DNA of 64,000 nucleotides, from contig NZ_JAFMZM010000008.1 in NCBI RefSeq assembly GCF_024436375.1, positions 62,001-126,000 of the forward strand. Direction: 5' to 3'. A model generated the notes under the pieces. It worked only from the letters and a program-made list of their open reading frames with translations. It was not told the origin of the DNA and did no database searches. Shown piece after piece: positions 33,882-41,772 of this stretch. Made by a program: the position numbers and the translations under genes. Positions within the stretch are counted from its first letter, which is position 1; every line of letters starts with the position of its first letter. The DNA is from Nocardioides astragali. GTDB lineage: Bacteria; Actinomycetota; Actinomycetes; Propionibacteriales; Nocardioidaceae.

Positions 33882-35084
33882 TCAGGCGCCGGCGGACCCC
33901 ATCCGAGGATTGTCGTCCGCCGGCGCGAAGGCCCGTGCCAGCCAGAACAGGGCCACGACCAGCACGAGCGGCACCGCGAAGCCGATGCGCAGCGACCCGG
34001 CGCCCACGGCTCCGGTCATGACCGCGCCGAGGAGTGCGCCGGCGTAGTTGAACTGGTTGAACCTGGCCACCACCGCGTCGACGCGCGCCTGCCGGGTCGC
34101 CGGGTCGGCGTCCCTCCCGGCGAGGGCGGCGGCCGCTGAGAAGCTCAGCGGCGCCACCACCGCGACCCCGCAGCCGAGCAGCGTGAAGCCGAGGACCGCC
34201 ACCGGCCACGAGGGAGCCGCCACGATGACCGCCAGGGACACGAAGGCGATCGCCGCTCCGAGGCGCAGCAGTCGGACCGCGCCGAGCTGCTCGGTGAGCC
34301 GGTCGCCGGCCAGCCGCACGAGACCGCTGGACACCAGGTAGGGCAGCGTCGCCAGGGCGACCAGCCGCTCCGGGGCGTCGAAGACGTCGTCGAGGTAGAC
34401 CGGCCCCCAGGTGGCTGCAGCAGTGTCCACCGAGTAGAAGACCACCAGCGCCAGCCCCACCACCACGATCGCGCGCCACGGGACGTCGGTCTCGGCGACC
34501 GTCGCGGCGACCCCGTGGTCGCGGGGGAGGTAGGGAGCCGCGGCCGCGAGGACGGGGAGCACCGCCACCAGCGCGATCGCGGACCAGGGGACGTCGGTCG
34601 TCGCCAGCGTGAGGACGGCGCCGACCACCCCGCCGAGGGTCCAGGCGCCGTGGCACGACGGCAGGATGACGCGGCCCAGCCGGTGCTCGAGCGCCACCGC
34701 CTGCATGTTGCCGGTCGCGTCGACCAGCCCGAGCCCCAGTCCGTACGCCGCCAGGCCGAGCACGAACACCACGGTCGTCGGAGCGAGGACCAGCACCGCC
34801 ACCGAGACCGCGATCACCAGCAGCCCGGCGCGCAGCACGACTGCGCTGTCCAGGCGCGGGGCGAGCCGCTCGGCGACGAGCGAGCCGGCGCCGGCGAGCA
34901 GCACCATCATCAGCAGCACCCCGGAGAGCGCGAGCTCGCCGAGGTCCCACCGGTCCTGGATGCGCGGCAGGCGGGTGGTCAGGCTGATGAAGACCAGTCC
35001 CTGCGTGGCGAACGCGGCTGCGATGGCCAGCCGTGCCCGGCCCAGGTCCACGGCCGCCGTCGCGGCGGAGGGTGCGGCAGTCAT
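33882..35084 (-). CDS. MFS transporter
   Basis: A 400-residue major facilitator permease with about 12 membrane helices (first helix near residues 15-33, last near 370-388). The loop TTRLPRIQDRWDLGELALSG between helices 1 and 2 and the paired charged residues of the central loop fit the fold. Substrate unknown; the short loops and small size suggest a sugar or drug efflux type. The frame is open well upstream, but the start at 35084 is supported by CACGAT (35092-35097) seven bases before it and by the first helix. It diverges from the phosphatase gene. Confidence 0.85.
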   Translation of the reverse strand: MTAAPSAATAAVDLGRARLAIAAAFATQGLVFISLTTRLPRIQDRWDLGELALSGVLLMMVLLAGAGSLVAERLAPRLDSAVVLRAGLLVIAVSVAVLVLAPTTVVFVLGLAAYGLGLGLVDATGNMQAVALEHRLGRVILPSCHGAWTLGGVVGAVLTLATTDVPWSAIALVAVLPVLAAAAPYLPRDHGVAATVAETDVPWRAIVVVGLALVVFYSVDTAAATWGPVYLDDVFDAPERLVALATLPYLVSSGLVRLAGDRLTEQLGAVRLLRLGAAIAFVSLAVIVAAPSWPVAVLGFTLLGCGVAVVAPLSFSAAAALAGRDADPATRQARVDAVVARFNQFNYAGALLGAVMTGAVGAGSLRIGFAVPLVLVVALFWLARAFAPADDNPRMGSAGA

Positions 35085-35120
35085 GGCGAGCATCGTGGCA
35101 GGCCGCGCGCCCGCGCGTGA

Positions 35121-35126
35121 CAGACT
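35121..35126 (+). promoter_or_regulatory. Putative -10 element, leaderless start of the 35133 gene
   Basis: CAGACT lies six bases before the ATG at 35133. Confidence 0.4.
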
Positions 35127-35132
35127 TGCGGC

Positions 35133-35702
35133 ATGTCTGATGCTCCGGGTCCCGAGCTCTGGGTCGTGCGCCACGGCGAGACCGAGTGGAGCCGCGACGG
35201 CAAGCACACCTCCACCACCGACCTGCCCCTCACCGACGTGGGGGAGGAGGCCGCGACCTCGCTGGCCCCGCGCCTGGCCGACGTGGAGTTCGACCTCGTC
35301 CTGACCAGCCCGCGCCGGCGCGCGCGTCGTACGGCCGAGCTCGCGGGGTTCGCCGACGCCCAGGTCGACGACGACCTCGTCGAGTGGGCCTATGGCGACT
35401 ACGAGGGGATCACCACGGCGGAGATCCGCGAGACGGCGCCAGGCTGGACGGTCTGGACCCACCCCTCGCCCGGTGGGGAGAGCGCCGGCGACGTCTCCGC
35501 GCGGCAGGACCGCGTGGTGAAGCGGGTCCGCGACCACCGGCGCACCCTGGTCTTCGGCCACGGCCACTCGCTGCGCGTGCTCACCGCCCGGTGGCTGGAG
35601 CAGCCCGCCGACGAGGGGCGGTTCTTCCGCCTCGACACGTCCACGGTCTCGGTGCTCGGGTTCGAACGGGAGACGCCGGTCCTCCTGAGGTGGAACAGCT
35701 GA
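35133..35702 (+). CDS. Histidine phosphatase-family protein
   Basis: The 189-residue protein is a phosphoglycerate-mutase-like acid phosphatase. The catalytic RHG lies at residues 13-15 (VVRHGETEWS). Further active-site residues are the Arg of TSPRRRARRTAE, the Glu of VEWAYGDYEG and the second His of FGHGHSLRV. The substrate is probably a small phosphorylated metabolite. It is followed after one base by the PHP gene, and the two phosphoesterases form an operon. Confidence 0.88.
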   Translation: MSDAPGPELWVVRHGETEWSRDGKHTSTTDLPLTDVGEEAATSLAPRLADVEFDLVLTSPRRRARRTAELAGFADAQVDDDLVEWAYGDYEGITTAEIRETAPGWTVWTHPSPGGESAGDVSARQDRVVKRVRDHRRTLVFGHGHSLRVLTARWLEQPADEGRFFRLDTSTVSVLGFERETPVLLRWNS

Positions 35703-35703
35703 C

Positions 35704-36546
35704 GTGCGGATCGACCTCCACACGCATTCCTCGGCCAGCGACGGCACCGACACCCCGGCAGACCTCGTCCGCGAGGCGAAGGCCGCCGGACTCGACGTCG
35801 TGGCCCTGACCGACCACGACGCCACCTCCGGCTGGGCCGAGGCCGCAGCTGCCGCCGACGAGGTCGGCATCACGCTGGTGCCGGGCCTGGAGATCAGCAC
35901 GAAGTTCCGCCACCGTGGCGTGCACCTGCTGGCCTACCTCCCCGATCCGACGCACCCGCCGCTGGTCGCGGCGCTGGACCGGATCCTTGCGGGGCGCACC
36001 GAGCGGACCCCGGCGATCGTGGACGCCCTGCGGCGCCACGGCATCGAGATCACCGAGGACGACGTACGCCGGGAGGCGGGGGGGTCCGTGGCCGCCGGCC
36101 GGCCGCACGTGGCTGACGCGCTCGTACGGCTCGGGGTCTCGGCCGACCGCACCGAGGCCTTCGCCGACCTGCTCAACCCGGGCCGCCCGGGCTACGCCAA
36201 CCGCTACGCCGCCCCGCTCGAGGAGGTGATCCCGATCGTCACGGCGGCCGGCGGCGTCGCCGTGATCGCCCACCCGTGGGGGAGGAGCGGCGGCTCGGTG
36301 CTCGACGAGGAGGCACTGGCCGGCCTGCGCGACCTCGGGCTCGCCGGGCTCGAGGTCGACCACCAGGACCACGACCCCGCCGCCCGCGCCACCCTGCGCG
36401 GCATCGCGCGCGACCTCGACCTGCTGGTCACAGGCAGCAGCGACCACCACGGCCTCGGCAAGGTCGACCACGACCTCGGGGTCAACACGACCGACCCGGA
36501 GCAGTACGAGCGCCTGCTGGCCCTGGCGGGTTCGCCCGCTGCGTGA
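35704..36546 (+). CDS. PHP-domain phosphoesterase
   Basis: The 280-residue protein is of the YciV/RnaAM type. It has the metal motif DLHTHSSASDG (His6, His8), LTDHDA, a Glu in PGLEIS, HPWGRS and the C-terminal GSSDHHG. Relatives remove 5' nucleotides from short RNAs or dephosphorylate nucleoside 3',5'-bisphosphates. It starts with GTG one base after the phosphatase gene. Extragenic repeats follow its stop. Confidence 0.88.
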   Translation: MRIDLHTHSSASDGTDTPADLVREAKAAGLDVVALTDHDATSGWAEAAAAADEVGITLVPGLEISTKFRHRGVHLLAYLPDPTHPPLVAALDRILAGRTERTPAIVDALRRHGIEITEDDVRREAGGSVAAGRPHVADALVRLGVSADRTEAFADLLNPGRPGYANRYAAPLEEVIPIVTAAGGVAVIAHPWGRSGGSVLDEEALAGLRDLGLAGLEVDHQDHDPAARATLRGIARDLDLLVTGSSDHHGLGKVDHDLGVNTTDPEQYERLLALAGSPAA

Positions 36547-36637
36547 GGAGGTCGCGCCGGCCTCGGTCTCGTGGTTGAGGAGGTCGCGCGGCGCAGTTTG
36601 TTGGTTGAGGAGGTCGCGCAGCGACCGTCACGAAACC
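36543..36637. repeat. Three tandem copies of a GAGGAGGTCGCGC repeat
   Basis: GTGAGGAGGTCGCGCC starts at 36543, GGTTGAGGAGGTCGCGC at 36573 and again at 36603; spacing is about 30 bp. The last copy continues into the hairpin GGTCGCGCAGCGACC. It lies between the PHP gene and the DUF222/HNH gene. It looks like a repetitive extragenic element family. Confidence 0.65.
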
Positions 36638-36730
36638 CCTCTCCTGGCTCCGTCGTCCTGTTCGAGAACACTTCTCCACAGGAGCATTGGCGCAGGTCAG
36701 AGTGTCGGTGGGCTCTGGGAGGATGGACGC

Positions 36731-38215
36731 ATGTCCACCACCACCACCCCGGCTCCCAGCGCACTCGCCGTGCTGGACCGTGCTCGGGCGGCGATGACCG
36801 CCCGGCGGCGGGCGGAGGTCGAGGTGCTGGAGGCCGCGCTGGCGTGGGCGCACGCCCACGTCCCGGCCGGTGAGGACGACGCCGCGGGCTGGAGGTCGGA
36901 CATCATCCACATGCCGGGGTCGGCGGCGGCGTTGTTCGGGGAGCGGGCCACCCCGATCGCGGGGGAGGGGACGCCGGCGGTGGCGGAGTTCGCGGTGATG
37001 GAGCTCGCCGCGGTCCTCGACATCTCGCACGAGGCGACCCTGTCCTTGGTGGGTGACGTGCTGGACCTGGCCCACCGTCTCCCACGCACCTGGGCGTTGG
37101 TCAAGGGGCTGCGGGTCCCGGTCCACCTGGGGCGGGAGGCTGCCCGGCAGTCCCGTGACCTGGACGTGGTGGCGGCAGCGCATGCGGACCGGCTGCTGTC
37201 GTGGCGGCCTCGTCGGCTGAACCCGCACCGGGTGGGGGTGCTGGTCCACGAGGCGCGGTTGTACGCCGACCCGGACCGGGCCATCGCGGACCACGATCAG
37301 GCGTTGGCGTCGCGTCGGGTGGAGGTGCACCACGAGGAAGGTGCGCCCGGTTCGTCGGAGGTGTTCATGACCCTCGACACCGCGGATGCGGCCGCGTTCG
37401 ACTCCACGGTGTCCACGATGGCCGCGACCATGCGCGCGCTGGGTCATCCCGGGGACCTCGGTGTCCGGCGGGCGCATGCGGTGGGGGTGCTGGCGGACCC
37501 GCAGCAGGCCCTCGACCTGCTGGCCGCCGCCGACCTCGCCGACCCCGACCGACCCCTCGACCCGGACCACGACCCCGCGGTCTGTGTCGCCGAGGACGCC
37601 GCCTACGCCACCCCCACCCCGTTCCGCGGCTGGTCTGGTGGCTGCGGGCGGGACGGCGGCACGGCTGGTGGTGAGGCGGTGGTCGTGTTCCACGTCACCG
37701 ACCGCGACCTCCTCGACACCGACACCGACCCCGACGGGAGCGGGTTGCTGCGTCGCGACGGGGTCGCCCGCTCACCCAAGCTCGGCCCCGTCCTGACGGC
37801 CCGACTGCACTCGTGGCTGCTGACCGCGGGCACGGTGACCATCAAGCCCGTCCTCGACATCCATGCGATGCCCGCGGTGGACCAGCACGACCCGCCGGCG
37901 CGGATGGCCGAGGCCGTCCGGCTCCGCGACGAGACCTGTGTCTACCCCCGCTGCGGCCGCGGGGCGGAGGTCTGCGACCTCGACCACGTCGACGAATACA
38001 TCCCGATGGACCAGGGCGGACCACCCGGCCAGACGCATCCCGACAACCTCGCGCCGCTGTGCCGTCGGCACCACCGCGCGAAGACCTTCGGCCGGTTCGC
38101 CTACCGACGCCTCGCTGATGGGTCGTACGAGTGGACCCTGCCCACCGGCACCCAGGTCACCACCGACCCCCACACCGCTCGCCCCGCACCACCACCCAAG
38201 CGTCGACGAACCTGA
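36731..38215 (+). CDS. DUF222/HNH endonuclease (13E12 repeat family)
   Basis: The 494-residue protein has the actinobacterial 13E12 layout: a long helical DUF222 region (about residues 20-350) and a C-terminal HNH nuclease domain, CVYPRCGRGAEVCDLDHVDE through NLAPLCRRHHRAKTFG, with four Cys for zinc and the His residues of the HNH core. These genes occur in many copies per genome and are suspected mobile or selfish elements, though a function has not been settled. A weak GAGGAT lies six bases before the ATG, with no Shine-Dalgarno. The repeats just upstream fit a mobile-element setting. Confidence 0.88.
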   Translation: MSTTTTPAPSALAVLDRARAAMTARRRAEVEVLEAALAWAHAHVPAGEDDAAGWRSDIIHMPGSAAALFGERATPIAGEGTPAVAEFAVMELAAVLDISHEATLSLVGDVLDLAHRLPRTWALVKGLRVPVHLGREAARQSRDLDVVAAAHADRLLSWRPRRLNPHRVGVLVHEARLYADPDRAIADHDQALASRRVEVHHEEGAPGSSEVFMTLDTADAAAFDSTVSTMAATMRALGHPGDLGVRRAHAVGVLADPQQALDLLAAADLADPDRPLDPDHDPAVCVAEDAAYATPTPFRGWSGGCGRDGGTAGGEAVVVFHVTDRDLLDTDTDPDGSGLLRRDGVARSPKLGPVLTARLHSWLLTAGTVTIKPVLDIHAMPAVDQHDPPARMAEAVRLRDETCVYPRCGRGAEVCDLDHVDEYIPMDQGGPPGQTHPDNLAPLCRRHHRAKTFGRFAYRRLADGSYEWTLPTGTQVTTDPHTARPAPPPKRRRT

Positions 38216-38356
38216 CCGCCCCACAGCCCCACACCACCCGGTGATCGGGCCACAGGCACGTCCCGTCCCCCGCCGTACGGGTGGCGGCACATCCGGGATG
38301 TCGGGACTGCGTACTGTGGTCGGCGGCCATCCCGGCAGGTAAGAGGGAGAGACGGG

Positions 38357-38374
38357 TTCCACCGGAGGGTGGAA
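38357..38374. other. Small hairpin in the 258-bp gap after the HNH gene
   Basis: TTCCACC (38357-38363), loop GGAG, GGTGGAA (38368-38374). The gap 38216-38473 otherwise shows no gene; this stem lies nearly midway between two convergent genes and may terminate either. No T-run is present. Confidence 0.4.
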
Positions 38375-38473
38375 GAAGTGCTGGGAAGTAGACCCCGCCT
38401 CCCCGCCGACTACCGAAAGCATGCTCATCGCGGCAGATGCGGACGTCCGATGACCAGCAACGGAATGAGCCCT

Positions 38474-38977
38474 TCAGCCGGTTACGGACAGTAGAGCGCA
38501 CGCTTCATCGACGGCATTCGCTGTGCATAGGAGGTAGTCGCCGGGGGCGGCGGTGTCTGGGATGACCACACGGTCGGGCCCGGGGCCGCCAACTCCGACG
38601 TCTTCCCAGCCGCGGTCTTCGCTGTCCTCAACCCTCCACCATGTCGGCGCGTGGTCTCCGGACCTTCCCCAGTCGGAGGTCAGGTAGTAGGCCGGGTTCC
38701 ATTGGCCCGCGGTCCATTGGGAAAGGGAGAACGCGATTCCGCGTTGGCTATCCGCTGGGAATCTCAGGGTGACCTCTCTACCAGGCCCCGCCGATGCAGG
38801 CGTGACGGTCATCGTGCCCTCAAGATCAGGGTCCAAACTTGCGGCTTCGGTCGCGAGTCCGCTTCCCCTAGGCGCTGCGGTGTCAGCGCATCCCCCGAGC
38901 AGGAGAACAACGGCGAGTAGAGCCCATGGAACAGGTCGCATGCCACTGAGACGACGCCACGCGGCGGGACGCTCCAT
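38474..38977 (-). CDS. Hypothetical lipoprotein
   Basis: From the ATG at 38977 (AAGG about eight bases upstream) the product has 167 residues: a basic N-terminus, a hydrophobic core and the lipobox LLGGC, so it should be a membrane-anchored lipoprotein. A start at 38941 is also possible. The mature part of about 130 residues has an all-beta look (GTMTVTPASAGPGREVTLRF), with a Cys pair near the C-terminus. I do not recognise the family. Base composition is less GC-rich than in neighbouring core genes. Confidence 0.6.
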   Translation of the reverse strand: MERPAAWRRLSGMRPVPWALLAVVLLLGGCADTAAPRGSGLATEAASLDPDLEGTMTVTPASAGPGREVTLRFPADSQRGIAFSLSQWTAGQWNPAYYLTSDWGRSGDHAPTWWRVEDSEDRGWEDVGVGGPGPDRVVIPDTAAPGDYLLCTANAVDEACALLSVTG

Positions 38978-39078
38978 CCGCTGACCTTGGAGTTGCAGAG
39001 TTCCCTCGGTCCGCTCGTCGGCAGTTTCGCGCACCTGTCAGCGTCGACACGGGCGTTCTGCGTCGCTGCGACCGGGCC

Positions 39079-39627
39079 CTAGCGGTGGGGACCTAGATAG
39101 CGAAGGGCTGCGCGCAGGTTGTCCTTCGCCGCATCTTCAGCGTCGAGTCGAAGCCAGTCATGCTCCGGGCGCAGGAGTTGGGTTTGCCACGTCGCAAGTG
39201 TCTCTTCGGCGGTTGCGAACTCCCAGTCAGTTCCGGGGACCGGTGATGTTGCCGACTCCAGCTGCGAGGGCCTAGGGGACCGTCCGTCGAGGCGATGCAG
39301 CACGGTCCCCCAGTCGTGGACCCAGAGTTCGATGAATGCATAACGCACGCCGTGGACGTTAGCCATCTGTCGACCGGAATCGAGCAGTTCCTGATATCTA
39401 CAGGGCGAGTCCAGGAGCACGCTTCGACCTTGTTCGAGCAGGTCCTGAGCGAGTGCCAATACAGCGGCATACGTCACGGGTCCTGCGGCCGCGACTGGTA
39501 CGCCAGAGCCGACAATCGAACTCTTCAGGACGTCGGTATCCAAGACCACGATGCCCGTGGCCCCCGCCACAGATCTCGCGAGAGTGGATTTGCCTGAGCC
39601 GGGCACCCCAGAGAGTTGAACGAGCAC
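39079..39627 (-). CDS. P-loop nucleotide kinase-like ATPase
   Basis: The 182-residue protein starts LVQLSGVPGSGKSTLARSV, with Walker A GVPGSGKST at 7-15, then VLDTDVLKSS and LLDSPCRYQEL, typical of small AAA_33/zeta-like kinases that phosphorylate a small molecule or RNA end. Substrate unknown. The start is GTG with TAGGTT (39634-39639) six bases upstream, a leaderless pattern. Codon use is less G/C-biased than in the flanking core genes, suggesting transfer. Confidence 0.72.
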   Translation of the reverse strand: MLVQLSGVPGSGKSTLARSVAGATGIVVLDTDVLKSSIVGSGVPVAAAGPVTYAAVLALAQDLLEQGRSVLLDSPCRYQELLDSGRQMANVHGVRYAFIELWVHDWGTVLHRLDGRSPRPSQLESATSPVPGTDWEFATAEETLATWQTQLLRPEHDWLRLDAEDAAKDNLRAALRYLGPHR

Positions 39628-39633
39628 CGATTG

Positions 39634-39639
39634 AACCTA
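39634..39639 (-). promoter_or_regulatory. Putative -10 element, leaderless start of the 39627 gene
   Basis: On the minus strand TAGGTT lies six bases before the GTG at 39627. Confidence 0.4.
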
Positions 39640-39688
39640 TCCGCACGTCGGCATGAGCGGACCCATGGGTCGCGGGAGACCCGGATGG

Positions 39689-39934
39689 TCATGCCTCCGG
39701 GTGCTCCTCAGGACGGCGCCTCGCGTCCCGATGGCGGAGCCGTCGACGCAACTGGCTGCGAAACCGTCGCTGAGCGGTCTCGATGGCGACGAACTGGGGG
39801 TCGTTGGCGTCTTCGAAGTAGCCGTTCTCGGCCTCGTCCCTGGCGCCGTCTTCGTCGACGATGCGAGCGAGGGCCTCGCGGTCGGCAGGGCCGTTTGGAA
39901 GACGTTGGGCCGACGGCTCCTTCGGCGAGGTCAT
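39689..39934 (-). CDS. Small hypothetical protein
   Basis: An 81-residue charged protein (NGPADREALARIVDEDGARD, then a basic Arg-rich tail) without membrane segment. The ATG at 39934 has CACACT (39941-39946) six bases upstream; the frame is open further upstream, but those residues look non-coding. It diverges from the nuclease gene. No family recognised. Confidence 0.5.
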   Translation of the reverse strand: MTSPKEPSAQRLPNGPADREALARIVDEDGARDEAENGYFEDANDPQFVAIETAQRRFRSQLRRRLRHRDARRRPEEHPEA

Positions 39935-40037
39935 CCCACCAGTGTGCCGCAGCCCCTCCGCACGTCGGCTGCTCCGTGCCCGTCGCGGCTGATCCGGACG
40001 GCTCGACATCACCACCCCACCACCGCGCTCCGTGCAG

Positions 40038-40043
40038 CACACT
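40038..40043 (+). promoter_or_regulatory. Putative -10 element, leaderless start of the 40050 gene
   Basis: CACACT lies six bases before the ATG at 40050. The divergent gene at 39934 has the same hexamer at the same distance. Confidence 0.35.
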
Positions 40044-40049
40044 CGTCCC

Positions 40050-40868
40050 ATGGCCGAGCTCGGGTACGACAGCGACTTCCTCGACACCACCCTCGCGCCG
40101 CCTGGGCCGGGGCAGGAGCCCGGTGGGGGAGCGGGGGAGGGTGCCCTGCTCGACTACCAGCACTTCACCGTGCAGATGCACCCCACCCGTCGGCTTGCCT
40201 GGTGGGTGGCGTGGAACATCGACGGGCTCCGACTGTTCCCCAGTGACTCCATCAGCCGGTCGGGCGAGGACTTCCGGGCAGACCCGCGCATCCCGGCGAC
40301 GGCCCAGACGCTGAACGACGCCTACGCCGGCAACCGCCTCGACCGCGGCCACGTCGCCCGTCGTTCCGACCTGCTCTGGGGAACCCTCGACGAGGCCCGG
40401 GCGGCGAACTCCGACTCGTTCTTCTTCACCAACATCACCCCGCAGATGGACGACTTCAACCAGTCCGGCCGGGGCGGCGCCTGGGGACTGCTCGAGAACG
40501 CCGTCCTCGCCCAGGAGGGCCTCGAGGACCGGCGGCTCACCCTGTTCGCCGGGCCCGTGCTCCGCGACGACGACCCGGCCTACCGCGACATCGTCCAGGT
40601 CCCGCGCGAGCACTGGAAGGTCGTCGTCTACCGGATGGACGGACAGCTCAGGTCCAGGAGCTTCGTCCTGTCCCAGGACCTCGACCTGCGCGTCTGGGAC
40701 CAGCGAGCGTTCCTGGACGACTTCGACACCTACCTCGTCCCGCTCGACCTCCTCGAGGAGCGCACCGGCCTCACGTTCACCAGCCTGCGTGCCGGCGTGC
40801 CGGCCACCGAGCTGAGGCAACCGGCCGGGCCGGTCCTCGTGGCCGAGGCCGAGCAGGTGGCCTGGTAG
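40050..40868 (+). CDS. DNA/RNA non-specific endonuclease (NUC1 family)
   Basis: The 272-residue protein has the DRGH motif (98-101, in NRLDRGHVARRSDLLWG) that gives the beta-beta-alpha-metal nucleases their catalytic His, followed by FFFTNITPQMDDFNQ with the metal-binding Asn. Most relatives are exported, but no signal peptide is visible here, so it may stay in the cytoplasm. That would need an inhibitor or a controlled role such as defence, and no candidate inhibitor is obvious next to it. Confidence 0.85.
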   Translation: MAELGYDSDFLDTTLAPPGPGQEPGGGAGEGALLDYQHFTVQMHPTRRLAWWVAWNIDGLRLFPSDSISRSGEDFRADPRIPATAQTLNDAYAGNRLDRGHVARRSDLLWGTLDEARAANSDSFFFTNITPQMDDFNQSGRGGAWGLLENAVLAQEGLEDRRLTLFAGPVLRDDDPAYRDIVQVPREHWKVVVYRMDGQLRSRSFVLSQDLDLRVWDQRAFLDDFDTYLVPLDLLEERTGLTFTSLRAGVPATELRQPAGPVLVAEAEQVAW

Positions 40869-40878
40869 CAGCCGTACG

Positions 40879-41631
40879 TCAGCGGCGCCCGACCGACTGA
40901 GCGAGGCGGAGCGCGCGGTTGGGGATGGCCTTGCTCAGCGCAATGATCGTCTTGTACTGCGCACCGGGGATCGAGAAGGCGCGGCCCTTCTCGAAGTCCT
41001 CGAGCGACTTGCGCACCAGGAAGTCGGCGTCGAGCCACATGAAGCCGTCGCCGCGCTTGACCTGCATCCGCTCGTGGAACTCGGTCTTGGTGAAGCCCGG
41101 GCACAGCGCCATGACCTTCACGCCGCGGGACTTGTACTCCAGGTGCGCCCACTCGCTGAAGCTGTTCACCCACGCCTTGGCAGCCGAGTAGCTGCCACGG
41201 GGGAGGAAGGCGGCCACGCTCGAGACGTTGATGATGCCGCCGTGGCCGCGCTCGGCCATGGCGCCGAGGGCTGAGTGGCTGAGCCGAAGCACGGCCGTGA
41301 CCAGCACCTCGAGCATCGCCGTCTCCTCGTCGGCGGCGTTGTCGAGGAACCGCTTCTTGAGGCCGAAGCCGGCGTTGTTGACGAGCAGGTCGACCGGACG
41401 CTCGCGATCGGCCAGACGGGCCTCGACCCGCGCCAGGTCGTCACGGTCGACCAGGTCGGCGACCAGCACCTCGACCTCGACCTGGTGGGCACGGCGCAGC
41501 TCCTCGGCCACCTGGTCCAGCCGTGCGCCGTCGCGGGCGACCAGGACGAGGTCGTCGCCGCGGGCGGCGAGCTGGCGGGCGTACTCGTGGCCGATGCCGG
41601 CGGTCGCGCCGGTGATCAATGACACGCTCAT
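40879..41631 (-). CDS. Short-chain dehydrogenase/reductase
   Basis: The 250-residue SDR has the NAD(P)-binding TGATAGIG (7-14), NNAG (85-88), the catalytic Ser in NVSSVAAF (137-138), Tyr148 and Lys152 (YSAAK). It belongs to the DltE/YqjQ-like classical SDRs; substrate unknown. I use the ATG at 41631 since the family begins just before TGATAGIG. It converges on the nuclease gene with a 10-bp gap. Confidence 0.9.
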   Translation of the reverse strand: MSVSLITGATAGIGHEYARQLAARGDDLVLVARDGARLDQVAEELRRAHQVEVEVLVADLVDRDDLARVEARLADRERPVDLLVNNAGFGLKKRFLDNAADEETAMLEVLVTAVLRLSHSALGAMAERGHGGIINVSSVAAFLPRGSYSAAKAWVNSFSEWAHLEYKSRGVKVMALCPGFTKTEFHERMQVKRGDGFMWLDADFLVRKSLEDFEKGRAFSIPGAQYKTIIALSKAIPNRALRLAQSVGRR

Positions 41632-41772
41632 GCGCGTACTCGCTTCGCTCCGTGCGCGCACGAGGCACGTGTCGCACTGTGTTGGATGATTCGCTCGCTG
41701 TGCTCGCTCATGCCGCACAGCATTTCAGGACGGCCGGTCGACCCGCGACCCCGTCCGGCACAATGGGCGGCG

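Noticed and set aside
33882..35900. A 672-codon version of the MFS gene
   Set aside because: The extra N-terminal part is antisense to the phosphatase gene and ends before the first membrane helix; the -10 and start at 35084 fit better.
36543..36637. CRISPR-like array
   Set aside because: Only three imperfect units with spacers of about 13-15 bp and no cas genes; better described as an extragenic repeat.
38216..38473. Possible tRNA fragment or attachment site near GGGTTCCACC (38354-38363)
   Set aside because: The stem-loop has no matching anticodon or acceptor arms, and no integrase or direct repeats are nearby.
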